Assembly: GCA_023419605.1 (NCBI GenBank)
Contig: JAEZXR010000002.1
Span: forward strand, 66,388-130,387
Source of the DNA: Bacillota bacterium
Lineage (GTDB): Bacteria; Bacillota; Clostridia; Acetivibrionales; JAEZXR01
DNA: 64,000 nt
Reading direction: 5' to 3'
The translations under genes and the position numbers were made by a program. This document shows positions 1 through 7,576 of this stretch, in pieces (the first letter of the stretch is position 1; each line of letters opens with the position of its first letter). Below the pieces are notes generated by a model. That model saw only the letters and a program-made list of their open reading frames with translations, made no database searches and was not told where the DNA came from.

Positions 1-1350
1 GGCGGGGTTCTTCAGCGAAAGAGTTTCCTTTGCTGAAGCAGGGTCCGTAGTTGCGGATAACTTCCAGTTGTTGGGGAATGTAAATTGGTATCCTGTTTGC
101 GAATCCTTGTACCAATTCATGTAGGTCTGGAGCATGAGAGGCCTAACAACGGGATTAAATAATTCCATGGATTCACTGGTCCGGATAAATTCACGCATGG
201 CTTCCGGAGCAATAGGTGTATTCATAGATACCAATTTCAGCGTATACAATATGGAATCCTTTTGGATATAGAATTCCGTGGCGTATTGTTTATCATTGTC
301 TTTCTCTGTTTCATAGTCGATGTAAATGTAACTTTTGCCTGCCAGATTTTTTACACCTCCATTGACAATGTGGGCGTTCTGACCGCCTGTAAGGGCTACT
401 GCATTAATCTTATCCTGGATGGCGTTATATCCTTTTTCCACCTTTTCGGCCTGGATGGAAAACTCTGTAAAGGGATCGATTTTAAAGCTGTTAAACTGCA
501 GGGAATTCATAAAACTGTTTGTTTTATAAGGTATAAATGTACTGGGGTACTGCAATAAATAACCCATTGAAATATTTATAAGAAATTCGTAATCCGTATT
601 CGGTTTTCCTAAAGCTGAAAATATTCCTTCATTGGCTTTTTTTGCAGCGGCAGTATCCAGTACGGTTTCCGGGGGCTGCACCTGTTTTTCCAGATTCGAT
701 ATTTTCGTTGCTTTCAGAATATTAGCGATGGAAGCGATGGTTTCACCATCCAGGCTTCCTTTTTTTATCATAAAGAGGAATGTGTAGATTGCTCTGTTTT
801 CAAAAGAAGGTACAACGATGCTGAGATACGTTGCCTCGTTGACTGTGTGTGTATCATAGGCAACAATATTATACAGCGCTGTAGTAGATTCTACGCCGAA
901 CAGCTTTTCGGTGCTTTGCTTGAAAAGTTTGAAATTTGATTCCTTTCCGGTCTCTGTGAGGGTACCGTACAGAAACTGACTCTGGTACGTATGTTCCAAT
1001 GCACTAAGATAACTGTTTTTTATGCTGACAATCTCGTCGAAAACCATACGATCCGGTGCAGATTTATCATCCAGGTATTCTCTGACACTTTCAAATGCAG
1101 CTTCGTCAATGCGCTCACAGCTTATCGCCGCACTGAGGCCGGAGGCGGGTACGGAGAGTTTCAGCACGGGGTCCGATGAATCCGGATATTTCTCTATTTT
1201 CACAGAGCCGGGGAGGTTTACAGTATACATAAAATCAGCATTCGCATAGGAAGCAGCCTCGGCATGTACAGCTACAAAACCGGAATAGCCATAAAAAGGG
1301 CTTATTAGTATAAATACAAATAAAATAATTGCTGCGGCTGTTTTTTTCAT
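1..1350 (-). CDS. secreted protein of unknown function, C-terminus cut by window edge
   Basis: An open frame of 450 codons runs on the minus strand from ATG at 1350 to the left edge without a stop, so the C-terminus is missing. The start is preceded by CAGGAGATTTTGCT, a good ribosome site. The first 30 or so residues are a typical signal peptide (MKKTAAAIILFVFILIS, then an Ala-rich cleavage region ending near VHAEA), so the product is exported. The rest contains repeated alpha/beta stretches; the last visible segment (NWYKDSQTGYQFTFPNNWKL) resembles the beta-rich PsbP-like modules found in many clostridial exported proteins, but this is weak. No catalytic motif is visible. It is divergent from larE, with 283 bp between the two starts. 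The short plus-strand ORFs inside it are shadows. Confidence 0.8.
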   Translation of the reverse strand, partial: MKKTAAAIILFVFILISPFYGYSGFVAVHAEAASYANADFMYTVNLPGSVKIEKYPDSSDPVLKLSVPASGLSAAISCERIDEAAFESVREYLDDKSAPDRMVFDEIVSIKNSYLSALEHTYQSQFLYGTLTETGKESNFKLFKQSTEKLFGVESTTALYNIVAYDTHTVNEATYLSIVVPSFENRAIYTFLFMIKKGSLDGETIASIANILKATKISNLEKQVQPPETVLDTAAAKKANEGIFSALGKPNTDYEFLINISMGYLLQYPSTFIPYKTNSFMNSLQFNSFKIDPFTEFSIQAEKVEKGYNAIQDKINAVALTGGQNAHIVNGGVKNLAGKSYIYIDYETEKDNDKQYATEFYIQKDSILYTLKLVSMNTPIAPEAMREFIRTSESMELFNPVVRPLMLQTYMNWYKDSQTGYQFTFPNNWKLSATTDPASAKETLSLKNPA

Positions 1351-1573
1351 AGCAAAATCTCCTGCGAAAAATGTAGAATATATTACCTGTTTATCATATC
1401 AAAAGTGGAAAAATTGCTCAACATATGTAAAACACATGTAAAACAAGTGAAATATTTGTATAATAATTTTACATAGTAAAGGTCTTATATTGTTTTATAA
1501 AATATGGTATTATGAAATACAAGTAGTAATCCTATCAGTGTACTTTTATTGTTTTGCGTTCCACGCAAATGGA

Positions 1574-1612
1574 CCAAATGATGCTTGAATAATATTTTAT
1601 TTGGAAGCATCA
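1574..1612 (+). promoter_or_regulatory. overlapping inverted repeats just upstream of larE
   Basis: CCAAAT (1574-1579) can pair with ATTTGG (1599-1604), and the adjacent GATGCTT (1580-1586) with AAGCATC (1605-1611). The order a-b-a'-b' permits an H-type pseudoknot or two alternative hairpins in the larE leader, ending about 10 nt before the GGGGG ribosome site at 1622-1626. It could also be a protein operator (TGATGCTT-N18-AAGCATCA). Function is inference only. Confidence 0.35.
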
Positions 1613-1633
1613 GGTATAAGAAGGGGGATTTAT

Positions 1634-2446
1634 ATGCAAGTTCACGAAAAGTTGAATAACCTTAAGGAAAACATAAGAAATATGGGTAATCTGGCCATTG
1701 CGTATTCCGGTGGCGTTGACAGTACATTTCTGCTTAAGGTAGCCCATGAAGTGCTGGGAGAGAAAGTTCTGGCTATCACAGCGCGTAGTTCTACATACCC
1801 TGAAAGAGAGTTTAAACAATCGGTTGACTTTGCACAACAGATCGGAGCCAACCAGATCGTGATTGTTTCTGAAGAGCTTGAAATTGACGGATTTTCAAAA
1901 AATCCCGTGAACCGGTGCTATTTCTGTAAAAAGGAATTGTTTACAAAGGTGCAGGAAGTGGCAAGGGAGCATGGTATAAGCTATATGGCAGATGGTTCCA
2001 ATGTAGATGACCTCGGAGATTACAGGCCTGGCATGCAGGCTACCAGTGAACTGGAAGTGGTAAGCCCTTTAAGGGCGGCCGGCATGACAAAGGAAGATAT
2101 CCGCATTCTTTCAAAGGAAATGGGGCTTCCGACATGGGATAAGCCGGCTTTTGCATGTCTGGCTTCCAGGTTTCCTTACGGACATGATATCACGAAGGAA
2201 AAGCTGGAAATGGTGGATAAGGCGGAGCAATACCTGCTGGATTTGGGTTTCAGGCAGGTGCGGGTGCGGCATCATGGCGATGTAGCCAGAATCGAAGTCC
2301 CTGCTTCTGATAGAAACAGATTTTTTGATACGGATTTGATGGACAAGGTAGGCGGGAAGTTCAAGGAGATTGGCTTTTCCTATACGGCGCTTGATCTGAA
2401 AGGATACCGGACCGGCAGTATGAATGAAGGGATTCTTGGAAAATAA
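1634..2446 (+). CDS. larE: LarE, ATP-dependent sulfur transferase of nickel-pincer cofactor synthesis
   Basis: LarE adenylates and then thiolates the two carboxylates of pyridinium-3,5-biscarboxylic acid mononucleotide, giving the dithio acid that LarC loads with nickel. The 270-residue protein has the PP-loop SGGVDS at residues 25-30 and the conserved RFPYG and ARIEVP regions. Cys175 in ACLASR lies where the sacrificial Cys176 of Lactobacillus plantarum LarE sits, and two more cysteines (CYFC, residues 95 and 98) match the three-cysteine LarE group that is reported to hold a [4Fe-4S] cluster and is not consumed. I chose ATG 1634 over an upstream in-frame ATG at 1601 because a GGGGG site lies 7 nt before it. 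larB follows after 21 bp, so the two are co-transcribed. Confidence 0.92.
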   Translation: MQVHEKLNNLKENIRNMGNLAIAYSGGVDSTFLLKVAHEVLGEKVLAITARSSTYPEREFKQSVDFAQQIGANQIVIVSEELEIDGFSKNPVNRCYFCKKELFTKVQEVAREHGISYMADGSNVDDLGDYRPGMQATSELEVVSPLRAAGMTKEDIRILSKEMGLPTWDKPAFACLASRFPYGHDITKEKLEMVDKAEQYLLDLGFRQVRVRHHGDVARIEVPASDRNRFFDTDLMDKVGGKFKEIGFSYTALDLKGYRTGSMNEGILGK

Positions 2447-2467
2447 CAGAGAGGGGAGTGCGGTAGG

Positions 2468-3214
2468 GTGGATTCTGAAAGCTTAAAGCGGCTGTTGGAA
2501 AATGTTAAGAGTGGAGACGTGAAAGTGGATGACGCTTTAACCGAATTGAAAAAGCTTCCTTTTGAGGATTTGGGTTATGCCAAGGTGGATCATCATCGAA
2601 AGCTTCGAAACGGTTATCCGGAAGTGATTTATTGTCAGGGTAAAACAGTGGAGCAAATCAAAGGTATAGTTGAGCGCCTGATGGAAAAAAATAACAACAT
2701 TCTGGCAACCCGTGCAGGGAAAGAGGTATACGAAGGTATCCGGGAAGTAACGGAGGATGCGGTATACTACGAAATGGCACGAATTGTAGTGGTCAAGAGA
2801 AGAGAGGTTCAGGTAACGGATAAGGTAATCGCGGTGGTTACAGCCGGCACTTCGGATATCCCGGTGGCGGAAGAGGCGGCTGTGACAGCAGAGGCGCTGG
2901 GAAACAAGGTGAACAGGATCTATGATGTAGGTGTAGCAGGTATTCATAGACTTCTGGCAAATGCCGATGCACTGATGAAAGCCAATGTGCTTATCGTGGT
3001 TGCAGGAATGGAAGGAGCCCTGGCCAGTGTAGTGGGTGGTATGGTGGATAAACCGGTCATTGCCGTTCCCACCAGTGTAGGTTACGGAGCAAACTTTGGA
3101 GGCTTGTCAGCCCTGCTCACCATGCTTAACAGCTGTGCCAGCGGTATCGGTGTTGTAAATATCGACAACGGATTTGGTGCTGGATATTTGGCCAGTACCA
3201 TCAACAGACTGTAG
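2468..3214 (+). CDS. larB: LarB, pyridinium-3,5-biscarboxylate mononucleotide synthase
   Basis: LarB carboxylates and hydrolyses nicotinic acid adenine dinucleotide to the biscarboxylic acid mononucleotide, the first step of nickel-pincer cofactor synthesis. The 248-residue protein has a family-specific N-terminal part (residues 1-120, with AKVDHHRKLRNGYPEVIYCQ) and a C-terminal PurE-like domain (VTAGTSDIPVAEEA, then VVAGMEGALASVVGG and VPTSVGYGA), the usual arrangement and length. GTG at 2468 is the start; the site GAGAGGGGAGTGCGGTAGG lies just before it. It sits 21 bp after larE and is followed by a 388-bp spacer holding two inverted-repeat elements before larC, so larC may be transcribed less than larEB or separately. 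Confidence 0.92.
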   Translation: MDSESLKRLLENVKSGDVKVDDALTELKKLPFEDLGYAKVDHHRKLRNGYPEVIYCQGKTVEQIKGIVERLMEKNNNILATRAGKEVYEGIREVTEDAVYYEMARIVVVKRREVQVTDKVIAVVTAGTSDIPVAEEAAVTAEALGNKVNRIYDVGVAGIHRLLANADALMKANVLIVVAGMEGALASVVGGMVDKPVIAVPTSVGYGANFGGLSALLTMLNSCASGIGVVNIDNGFGAGYLASTINRL

Positions 3215-3226
3215 TAGAAATGGTAG

Positions 3227-3323
3227 AAAAAGCGTTCCTTGTTCCCGGTTGCTGGTTTCTGGTAATGGCAACGCAGTTTGCGTTGGTTTTTGAGGGGTGA
3301 GCAAAAGGGGAGGAACGCTTTTT
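3227..3323 (+). terminator. long hairpin after larB, terminator or attenuator
   Basis: Perfect 13-bp arms AAAAAGCGTTCCT (3227-3239) and AGGAACGCTTTTT (3311-3323) enclose a second palindrome, AACGCAgttTGCGTT. The right arm ends in a T run, so the structure can act as an intrinsic terminator in both directions. It lies between larB and larC, genes normally in one operon. Confidence 0.6.
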
Positions 3324-3383
3324 GTGTAAACGGGGGTCCCTCCTGATTTTGAAATGGAAAGAATGCGTTAAAGTGGTTTTTAA

Positions 3384-3487
3384 CCCTCATCCTCTAACTC
3401 CCTCTCCCCAAATTGGTAGAGGGAGAGAATGGAAAAGACCTGAATTTCCTCTTTCCAATGTTGATAGAAGGGGCCAGGGGATGAGGG
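3384..3487. repeat. nested CCCTCATCC/GGATGAGGG inverted-repeat element
   Basis: The outer arms CCCTCATCC (3384-3392) and GGGATGAGGG (3478-3487) enclose an inner hairpin CTCCCTCT...AGAGGGAG (3399-3426). This C-rich then G-rich design is the form of small MITE/REP-like intergenic repeats seen in many bacterial genomes. No coding potential. It stands directly upstream of larC. Confidence 0.5.
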
Positions 3488-3602
3488 GGGAGGCTCCCAA
3501 ATGCCGTTAAGTCAGTATTTTATGGAATTTTGGAGTAATTCATAGTGTAACAGGGACAATAGGAGGGTCAAATCTTAAGTAATAAGAGATGGAGGAAACT
3601 AT

Positions 3603-4943
3603 ATGAACATTTTATACTTCGACTGCTTCTCCGGAATCAGTGGAGACATGGCTCTGGCAGCGTTACTGGATTTGGGGATTGATGAAGCGCTTTTCCGTAA
3701 AGAGTTGGAAAAGCTGAAACTTACCGGATATAATCTCCTGATTGATAGGAAATCCAAAAGTGGAATCATTGGGACGGACGTGAGAGTGGTACTGGAGGAT
3801 GGGACGGATGCAGAGGCGCACCCTGTTCAGGAGAAAAAGCAGGAGGACCACCATCATCAACATGATCATGCCCATCACCGCGAACAGGATGATCATCACC
3901 ATCATGACGGTTATCACGAGCATAAACACCCGCAGGAGCATTCCCACCATGGACATGACCACCACCATGAAGCGAGAAACCTTCTGGATATTGAAAGCCT
4001 GATTGATGAAAGCGGTATTAAGCAGTCTGTAAAAGACTTCAGTAAAAAGGTTTTCCGTGAAATTGCCAAGGCGGAAGCGAAAGTACATAACAAAGAGATC
4101 CATGAAGTACATTTTCATGAGGTGGGAGCGGTTGATTCGATTGTAGACATCGTAGGAATCGCCATATGTCTTGAATTGCTAGGGGTTGAGAAGGTATATT
4201 CTTCTGCTTTGCATGACGGTCATGGATTTATCAAATGCCAGCATGGAACCATTCCGGTTCCTGTACCGGCGGTGATGGAAATGCTGGCAGGAAGCGGGAT
4301 ACCGTTGGTGCAGACGGATATTAACACGGAACTGGTAACACCCACCGGGATGGGAATTATAAAATGTATTGCAGCAGGATTTGGCAAAATGCCGGCGATG
4401 GATGTCAAAAGTGTCGGATATGGTATGGGAAAAAGGGAGACAGGCGGGTTTAACGCCCTGCGCGTCATGCTTGGAACCATGGCTGAAAAAACGCAGGCCC
4501 CGGGAGAAATTGTCGTTCTGGAAACCAATATTGACAATATGAACCCGGAAGTACTGGGGTATGTAATGGAGAAGCTTTTGGAAAACAGGGCACTGGATGT
4601 ATTCCACACCCCCATCTATATGAAGAAGAACCGCCCGGCAGTGATGTTGTCGGTGTTGTCCGCAGTGGAAGATGAAGAGCGGCTTGTGGATATTTTGCTG
4701 CGGGAGACAACTACGCTGGGGATAAGAAGGACGGTGGCGACCCGGCATTGTATGGATCGAAGGTTTGTCACGATAGCTACGGATTGGGGCCAGGTTCGTG
4801 TTAAAGTAGCCAGTTTTGGGGATATTACCAAGGTGGCACCGGAGTATGAGGATTGCGCGGAGATTGCCCGGAGGGCAGGCGTGCCACTGCAGAGGGTGTA
4901 TGAAGTGGCGAGGGTGAAGGCAGCGGAGCTGGCGTTGGAGTAG
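3603..4943 (+). CDS. larC: LarC, nickel insertase of nickel-pincer cofactor synthesis
   Basis: LarC is the CTP-dependent cyclometallase that puts nickel into the pincer ligand made by LarB and LarE. The 446-residue product begins with the family signature NILYFDCFSGISGDM and contains EVHFHEVGAVDSIVDI and ELVTPTGMGI. In L. plantarum larC is split into larC1/larC2 joined by programmed frameshifting; here it is one continuous frame. Residues about 82-122 form a very His-rich insertion (more than twenty His, in HHHxH and DHHHH runs), which probably binds or stores nickel. The ribosome site is GATGGAGG before ATG 3603. No lactate racemase (larA) or nickel transporter is in the window, so the client enzyme is elsewhere. 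Confidence 0.94.
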   Translation: MNILYFDCFSGISGDMALAALLDLGIDEALFRKELEKLKLTGYNLLIDRKSKSGIIGTDVRVVLEDGTDAEAHPVQEKKQEDHHHQHDHAHHREQDDHHHHDGYHEHKHPQEHSHHGHDHHHEARNLLDIESLIDESGIKQSVKDFSKKVFREIAKAEAKVHNKEIHEVHFHEVGAVDSIVDIVGIAICLELLGVEKVYSSALHDGHGFIKCQHGTIPVPVPAVMEMLAGSGIPLVQTDINTELVTPTGMGIIKCIAAGFGKMPAMDVKSVGYGMGKRETGGFNALRVMLGTMAEKTQAPGEIVVLETNIDNMNPEVLGYVMEKLLENRALDVFHTPIYMKKNRPAVMLSVLSAVEDEERLVDILLRETTTLGIRRTVATRHCMDRRFVTIATDWGQVRVKVASFGDITKVAPEYEDCAEIARRAGVPLQRVYEVARVKAAELALE

Positions 4944-4944
4944 C

Positions 4945-5308
4945 CTTTTATCAGGATATTCCTTTTGGGGCTTTTTGGGTATGTCTCTGGAGTGGGCAAT
5001 GCAGCGCCGGGGGAACCATGTTCATTCGGCAGAGGTTCCCCCGGCAGCCCCCTCCTTGCCTGGGTCCGGGGATTTAGCTCCAACAGGTTCTAAGGGCGCT
5101 TCCGGTTCTTCCAGGGTCGGCTTCTCTTGACAGGACGTCAGTAAATGCCGGCCCTGGAGGAAACGGAGAAGGCATTAGAGTCTCTAGTCAGTGAATTCCC
5201 GGGCCGAGCGCGGAGGGGATGCAAAGGGGAACCGATGCGGAATCGGTTCCCCTTTGAGACCGCGAAGGCACTACGGAGACACTTAAAAGGAATACCCTAA
5301 TAAATAAC
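4945..5308. ncRNA. candidate large structured RNA (multi-stem element), unknown family
   Basis: This 364-bp GC-rich stretch has no gene but nests many complementary segments. An outer stem pairs 4947-4966 (TTTATCAGGATATTCCTTTT) with 5287-5306, 18 of 20 matching. Next, TGTCTCTGGAGTG (4982-4994) pairs with CACTACGGAGACA (5269-5281). Inside are hairpin H1 (GCCGGGGGAACC, 5006-5017, with 5034-5045, perfect), a long-range stem CCCCTCC (5049-5055) with GGAGGGG (5212-5218), hairpin H2 (5101-5121 with 5147-5167, about 20 pairs with two G-U) and hairpin H3 (CAAAGGGGAACCGAT, 5222-5236, with 5242-5256, perfect). None is followed by a T run, so these are not terminators. I see no RNase P, tmRNA, 6S or SRP signatures. 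The strand is unresolved because mismatches favour plus for some stems and minus for others. A MITE is the main alternative. Confidence 0.55.
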
Positions 5309-5367
5309 CCTAAACAACAACCGAACAAAACCAAAATTAAAACTAAAAGAAAAGTAGGAATGAAAAA

Positions 5368-6342
5368 ATGGACTCACCCCGACTATACTACAAATTCTCC
5401 GACTACCTAAAAACCCGCTACGGCTCCAAAGTCTACAAACTCCCCGTCAACATCCCCGTAACCTGTCCCAACCGGGACGGCCGCCTGGGCACCGGCGGAT
5501 GCATCTTCTGCGGCGAGGAAGGTGCCGGCTTTGAAAACCTTCCCAACTACCTTCCGGTACGGGAGCAGCTGGAGCGCAATGCAAACTACATCGGTGAAAA
5601 CTACAAATCCCGCAAATTTATCGCCTATTTCCAGAACTACTCCAACACCTATCTTCCATTGGACCGCTTTAAAAAGTACGTCCTGGAAGCTTGTGCGGAA
5701 AACGTAGTAGCCATCTACATTTCTACCCGCCCGGACTGCATCAACGATTCTTATCTGGAATTCCTGGCGCAGGTTAAGGCGGAGCGGAACGTTGACATGG
5801 TGGTGGAGCTGGGGCTGCAGACTGTGAACTACCACACCTTGAAGTTTCTGCGAAGAGGCCATCTATTAGCCGAATTTATCGATGCGGTACTGCGATTGAA
5901 AAGATTCGGTATCGAATGCTGTGCGCATTACATTGTAGATCTCCCTATGGATACAATGGAAGATGTAGTGGAAGGCGCCAGAATTCTTTCTGCTCTTGGC
6001 GTTGAACAGATAAAATGCCATTCTCTTTTCGTTTTGGAGAATACCCTGCTGGGAGAGATGTACAAAAAGGGTGAAATTCAACCTGTAAGTATGGAAGAGT
6101 ACATTGAAAGACTCATCACCTTCCTGGAGTATCTGAATCCGGAGATGGTGATTCAGCGGCTGCTGGGACGTGCCCCGGAGGAACGAAGCCTTTTTTGCAA
6201 CTGGAATACCAGTTGGTGGAAGATACGGGACCGTCTGGAGGAGAAAATGGCCGCCGAGGGTAGGGTTCAGGGAAGAAGGTTTAACTACTTGAATGCAGCA
6301 GGATGTTTGCCGAGTTGTGAAAAAACAAATAAACGGGTATAA
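5368..6342 (+). CDS. YhcC/TIGR01212-family radical SAM protein
   Basis: This is a 324-residue radical SAM protein of the group represented by E. coli YhcC. Near the N-terminus it has CPNRDGRLGTGGCIFC, the cysteine motif that binds the [4Fe-4S] cluster in this group, preceded by YLKTRYGSKVYKLPV. Other family features are ISTRPDCI, VELGLQT, RRGH and the C-terminal YLNPEMVIQRLLGRAPEE. The reaction is unknown; members are often annotated as putative oxidoreductases. The ribosome site is GTAGGA before ATG 5368. The first 500 bp use mostly C-ending codons and are strikingly G-poor, unlike the downstream part and neighbouring genes. It starts 60 bp after the structured element. Confidence 0.88.
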   Translation: MDSPRLYYKFSDYLKTRYGSKVYKLPVNIPVTCPNRDGRLGTGGCIFCGEEGAGFENLPNYLPVREQLERNANYIGENYKSRKFIAYFQNYSNTYLPLDRFKKYVLEACAENVVAIYISTRPDCINDSYLEFLAQVKAERNVDMVVELGLQTVNYHTLKFLRRGHLLAEFIDAVLRLKRFGIECCAHYIVDLPMDTMEDVVEGARILSALGVEQIKCHSLFVLENTLLGEMYKKGEIQPVSMEEYIERLITFLEYLNPEMVIQRLLGRAPEERSLFCNWNTSWWKIRDRLEEKMAAEGRVQGRRFNYLNAAGCLPSCEKTNKRV

Positions 6343-6415
6343 TATAGAGTAGGGAGTAAGAATGCAGTACGCAGAAAAGATATTTTGGTACTGATGAGAG
6401 TAAGGTAGGATTGGC

Positions 6416-7561
6416 ATGGATAAGCACAAAATAAGGCAGCTGCTGAAAATGGGAGAAGGTCCCAAACTGGATTTTAAGGCAAAACTTTCACTGGAAACCG
6501 AAAGTGAGAAGAAAGAGCTGGCCAAGGATGTAACCGCCATCGCAAACTCCAGGGGCGGAAGAGGATATATCCTTTTCGGTGTAGAGGATAAAACAAAAAA
6601 AATACTGGGAATCGATCCTGAGGATTTTGCGGAGGAAAAGGTTCAGCAGGTGATTTATAACCGGTGTGACCCTCCGGTTGCTCTGTCGTTTGACCTTGCC
6701 GAGGTTGACGATAAGACCCTTGGAGTCATAACGATTTACAAAAGCAATAACAAGCCTCACCAGATGATCCAGAACGGTGCCTTTTACATCCGGAGAGGTT
6801 CTACTACCGACATTGCAAGAAGAAGTGAAATTGCAAACCTTTTGCAGGAAAACGGATTGATGGTGTATGAGACCGTTGTCCTGCAAGGGGTTAACATGAG
6901 CTATTTGGACATAGATAAAATCCGGCAGTATTTTAAAAGTCTTAATGTGGAAAGCGAAAACCCCAGTGAAGTACTTTTGGAAGCTATGGGCATCATCGGA
7001 CAAGTGGGTGAGAATGAGGGGTATAATCCAACCATCGGGGGGATGCTGCTCTTCGGAAAGGATCCTTCACTTTTCCTTCCCCATGTATATATAAAAGCTT
7101 CCTGTGGTGAGGAGGTAAGGTACTTCTATGGCAATCTTTTAAGCCAGTTGGACCAGGCGATGGAGTATCTAAAGAGTGTTATTGAGGATGAGGATTTTTC
7201 CTTTGAGGCTGCCGAAGAAGTGGTAGCAAACGCACTGGTTCACAGGGATTATCTGGATACTTCCAGAGGTATTGCCATCATCGTGAATGATAAAAATGTT
7301 GAGATCAGTAACCCAGGCTCGTTGGTTGCGGGAAATAATGTATACAGGATTACAAAAGAGAATAATCCTGATAGAAGAAACTCCTGGCTTTATCAAAGAT
7401 TGGTGACGCTGGATGAGAAGAAGAGATTTATGAAAACGGGAGTAAGATTGGCAAAAATAAAAGAAGCGTTTTCAGAGGTTGGGGAAGTCAAATTTTTGAA
7501 TATCGGCTCTCAGAACCTTTTCAAGGTTATTCTTCCAAGAGGAGGAGGCAGAAGACGTTGA
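6416..7561 (+). CDS. AlbA_2 domain / ATP-binding putative transcriptional regulator
   Basis: The 381-residue protein has an N-terminal AlbA_2 (Schlafen-type) domain at about residues 8-125 (GEGPKLDFKAKLS, then ANSRGGRGYILFGVEDK and FYIRRGSTTDIA) and a C-terminal GHKL/HATPase-like region at about 240-340 (EEVVANALVHRDYL, ISNPGSLVAGN). This architecture is common in bacteria under names such as putative transcriptional regulator or RNA-binding domain protein; the biochemical role is not established. It lies 73 bp after the radical SAM gene and 15 bp before the TPR gene, so it is probably co-transcribed with the latter. The GCATGG start region has a GGTAGGATTGGC site. Confidence 0.85.
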   Translation: MDKHKIRQLLKMGEGPKLDFKAKLSLETESEKKELAKDVTAIANSRGGRGYILFGVEDKTKKILGIDPEDFAEEKVQQVIYNRCDPPVALSFDLAEVDDKTLGVITIYKSNNKPHQMIQNGAFYIRRGSTTDIARRSEIANLLQENGLMVYETVVLQGVNMSYLDIDKIRQYFKSLNVESENPSEVLLEAMGIIGQVGENEGYNPTIGGMLLFGKDPSLFLPHVYIKASCGEEVRYFYGNLLSQLDQAMEYLKSVIEDEDFSFEAAEEVVANALVHRDYLDTSRGIAIIVNDKNVEISNPGSLVAGNNVYRITKENNPDRRNSWLYQRLVTLDEKKRFMKTGVRLAKIKEAFSEVGEVKFLNIGSQNLFKVILPRGGGRRR

Positions 7562-7576
7562 AGGTGGTGACTGCAA

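Noticed and set aside
3663..4118. 151-codon minus-strand ORF with Met/Val-rich runs
   Set aside because: Antisense of the larC His-rich segment; the hydrophobic runs come from CAT/CAC repeats read backwards.
4616..5083. 155-codon minus-strand ORF across the end of larC and the structured element
   Set aside because: Overlaps larC antisense and the stems of the candidate RNA; Pro/Ala-rich with no ribosome site.
4945..5308. RNase P RNA, tmRNA, 6S or SRP RNA as identity of the structured element
   Set aside because: None of the universal sequence signatures of those RNAs (for example the GAGGAAAGTCCGG start of RNase P RNA) is visible.
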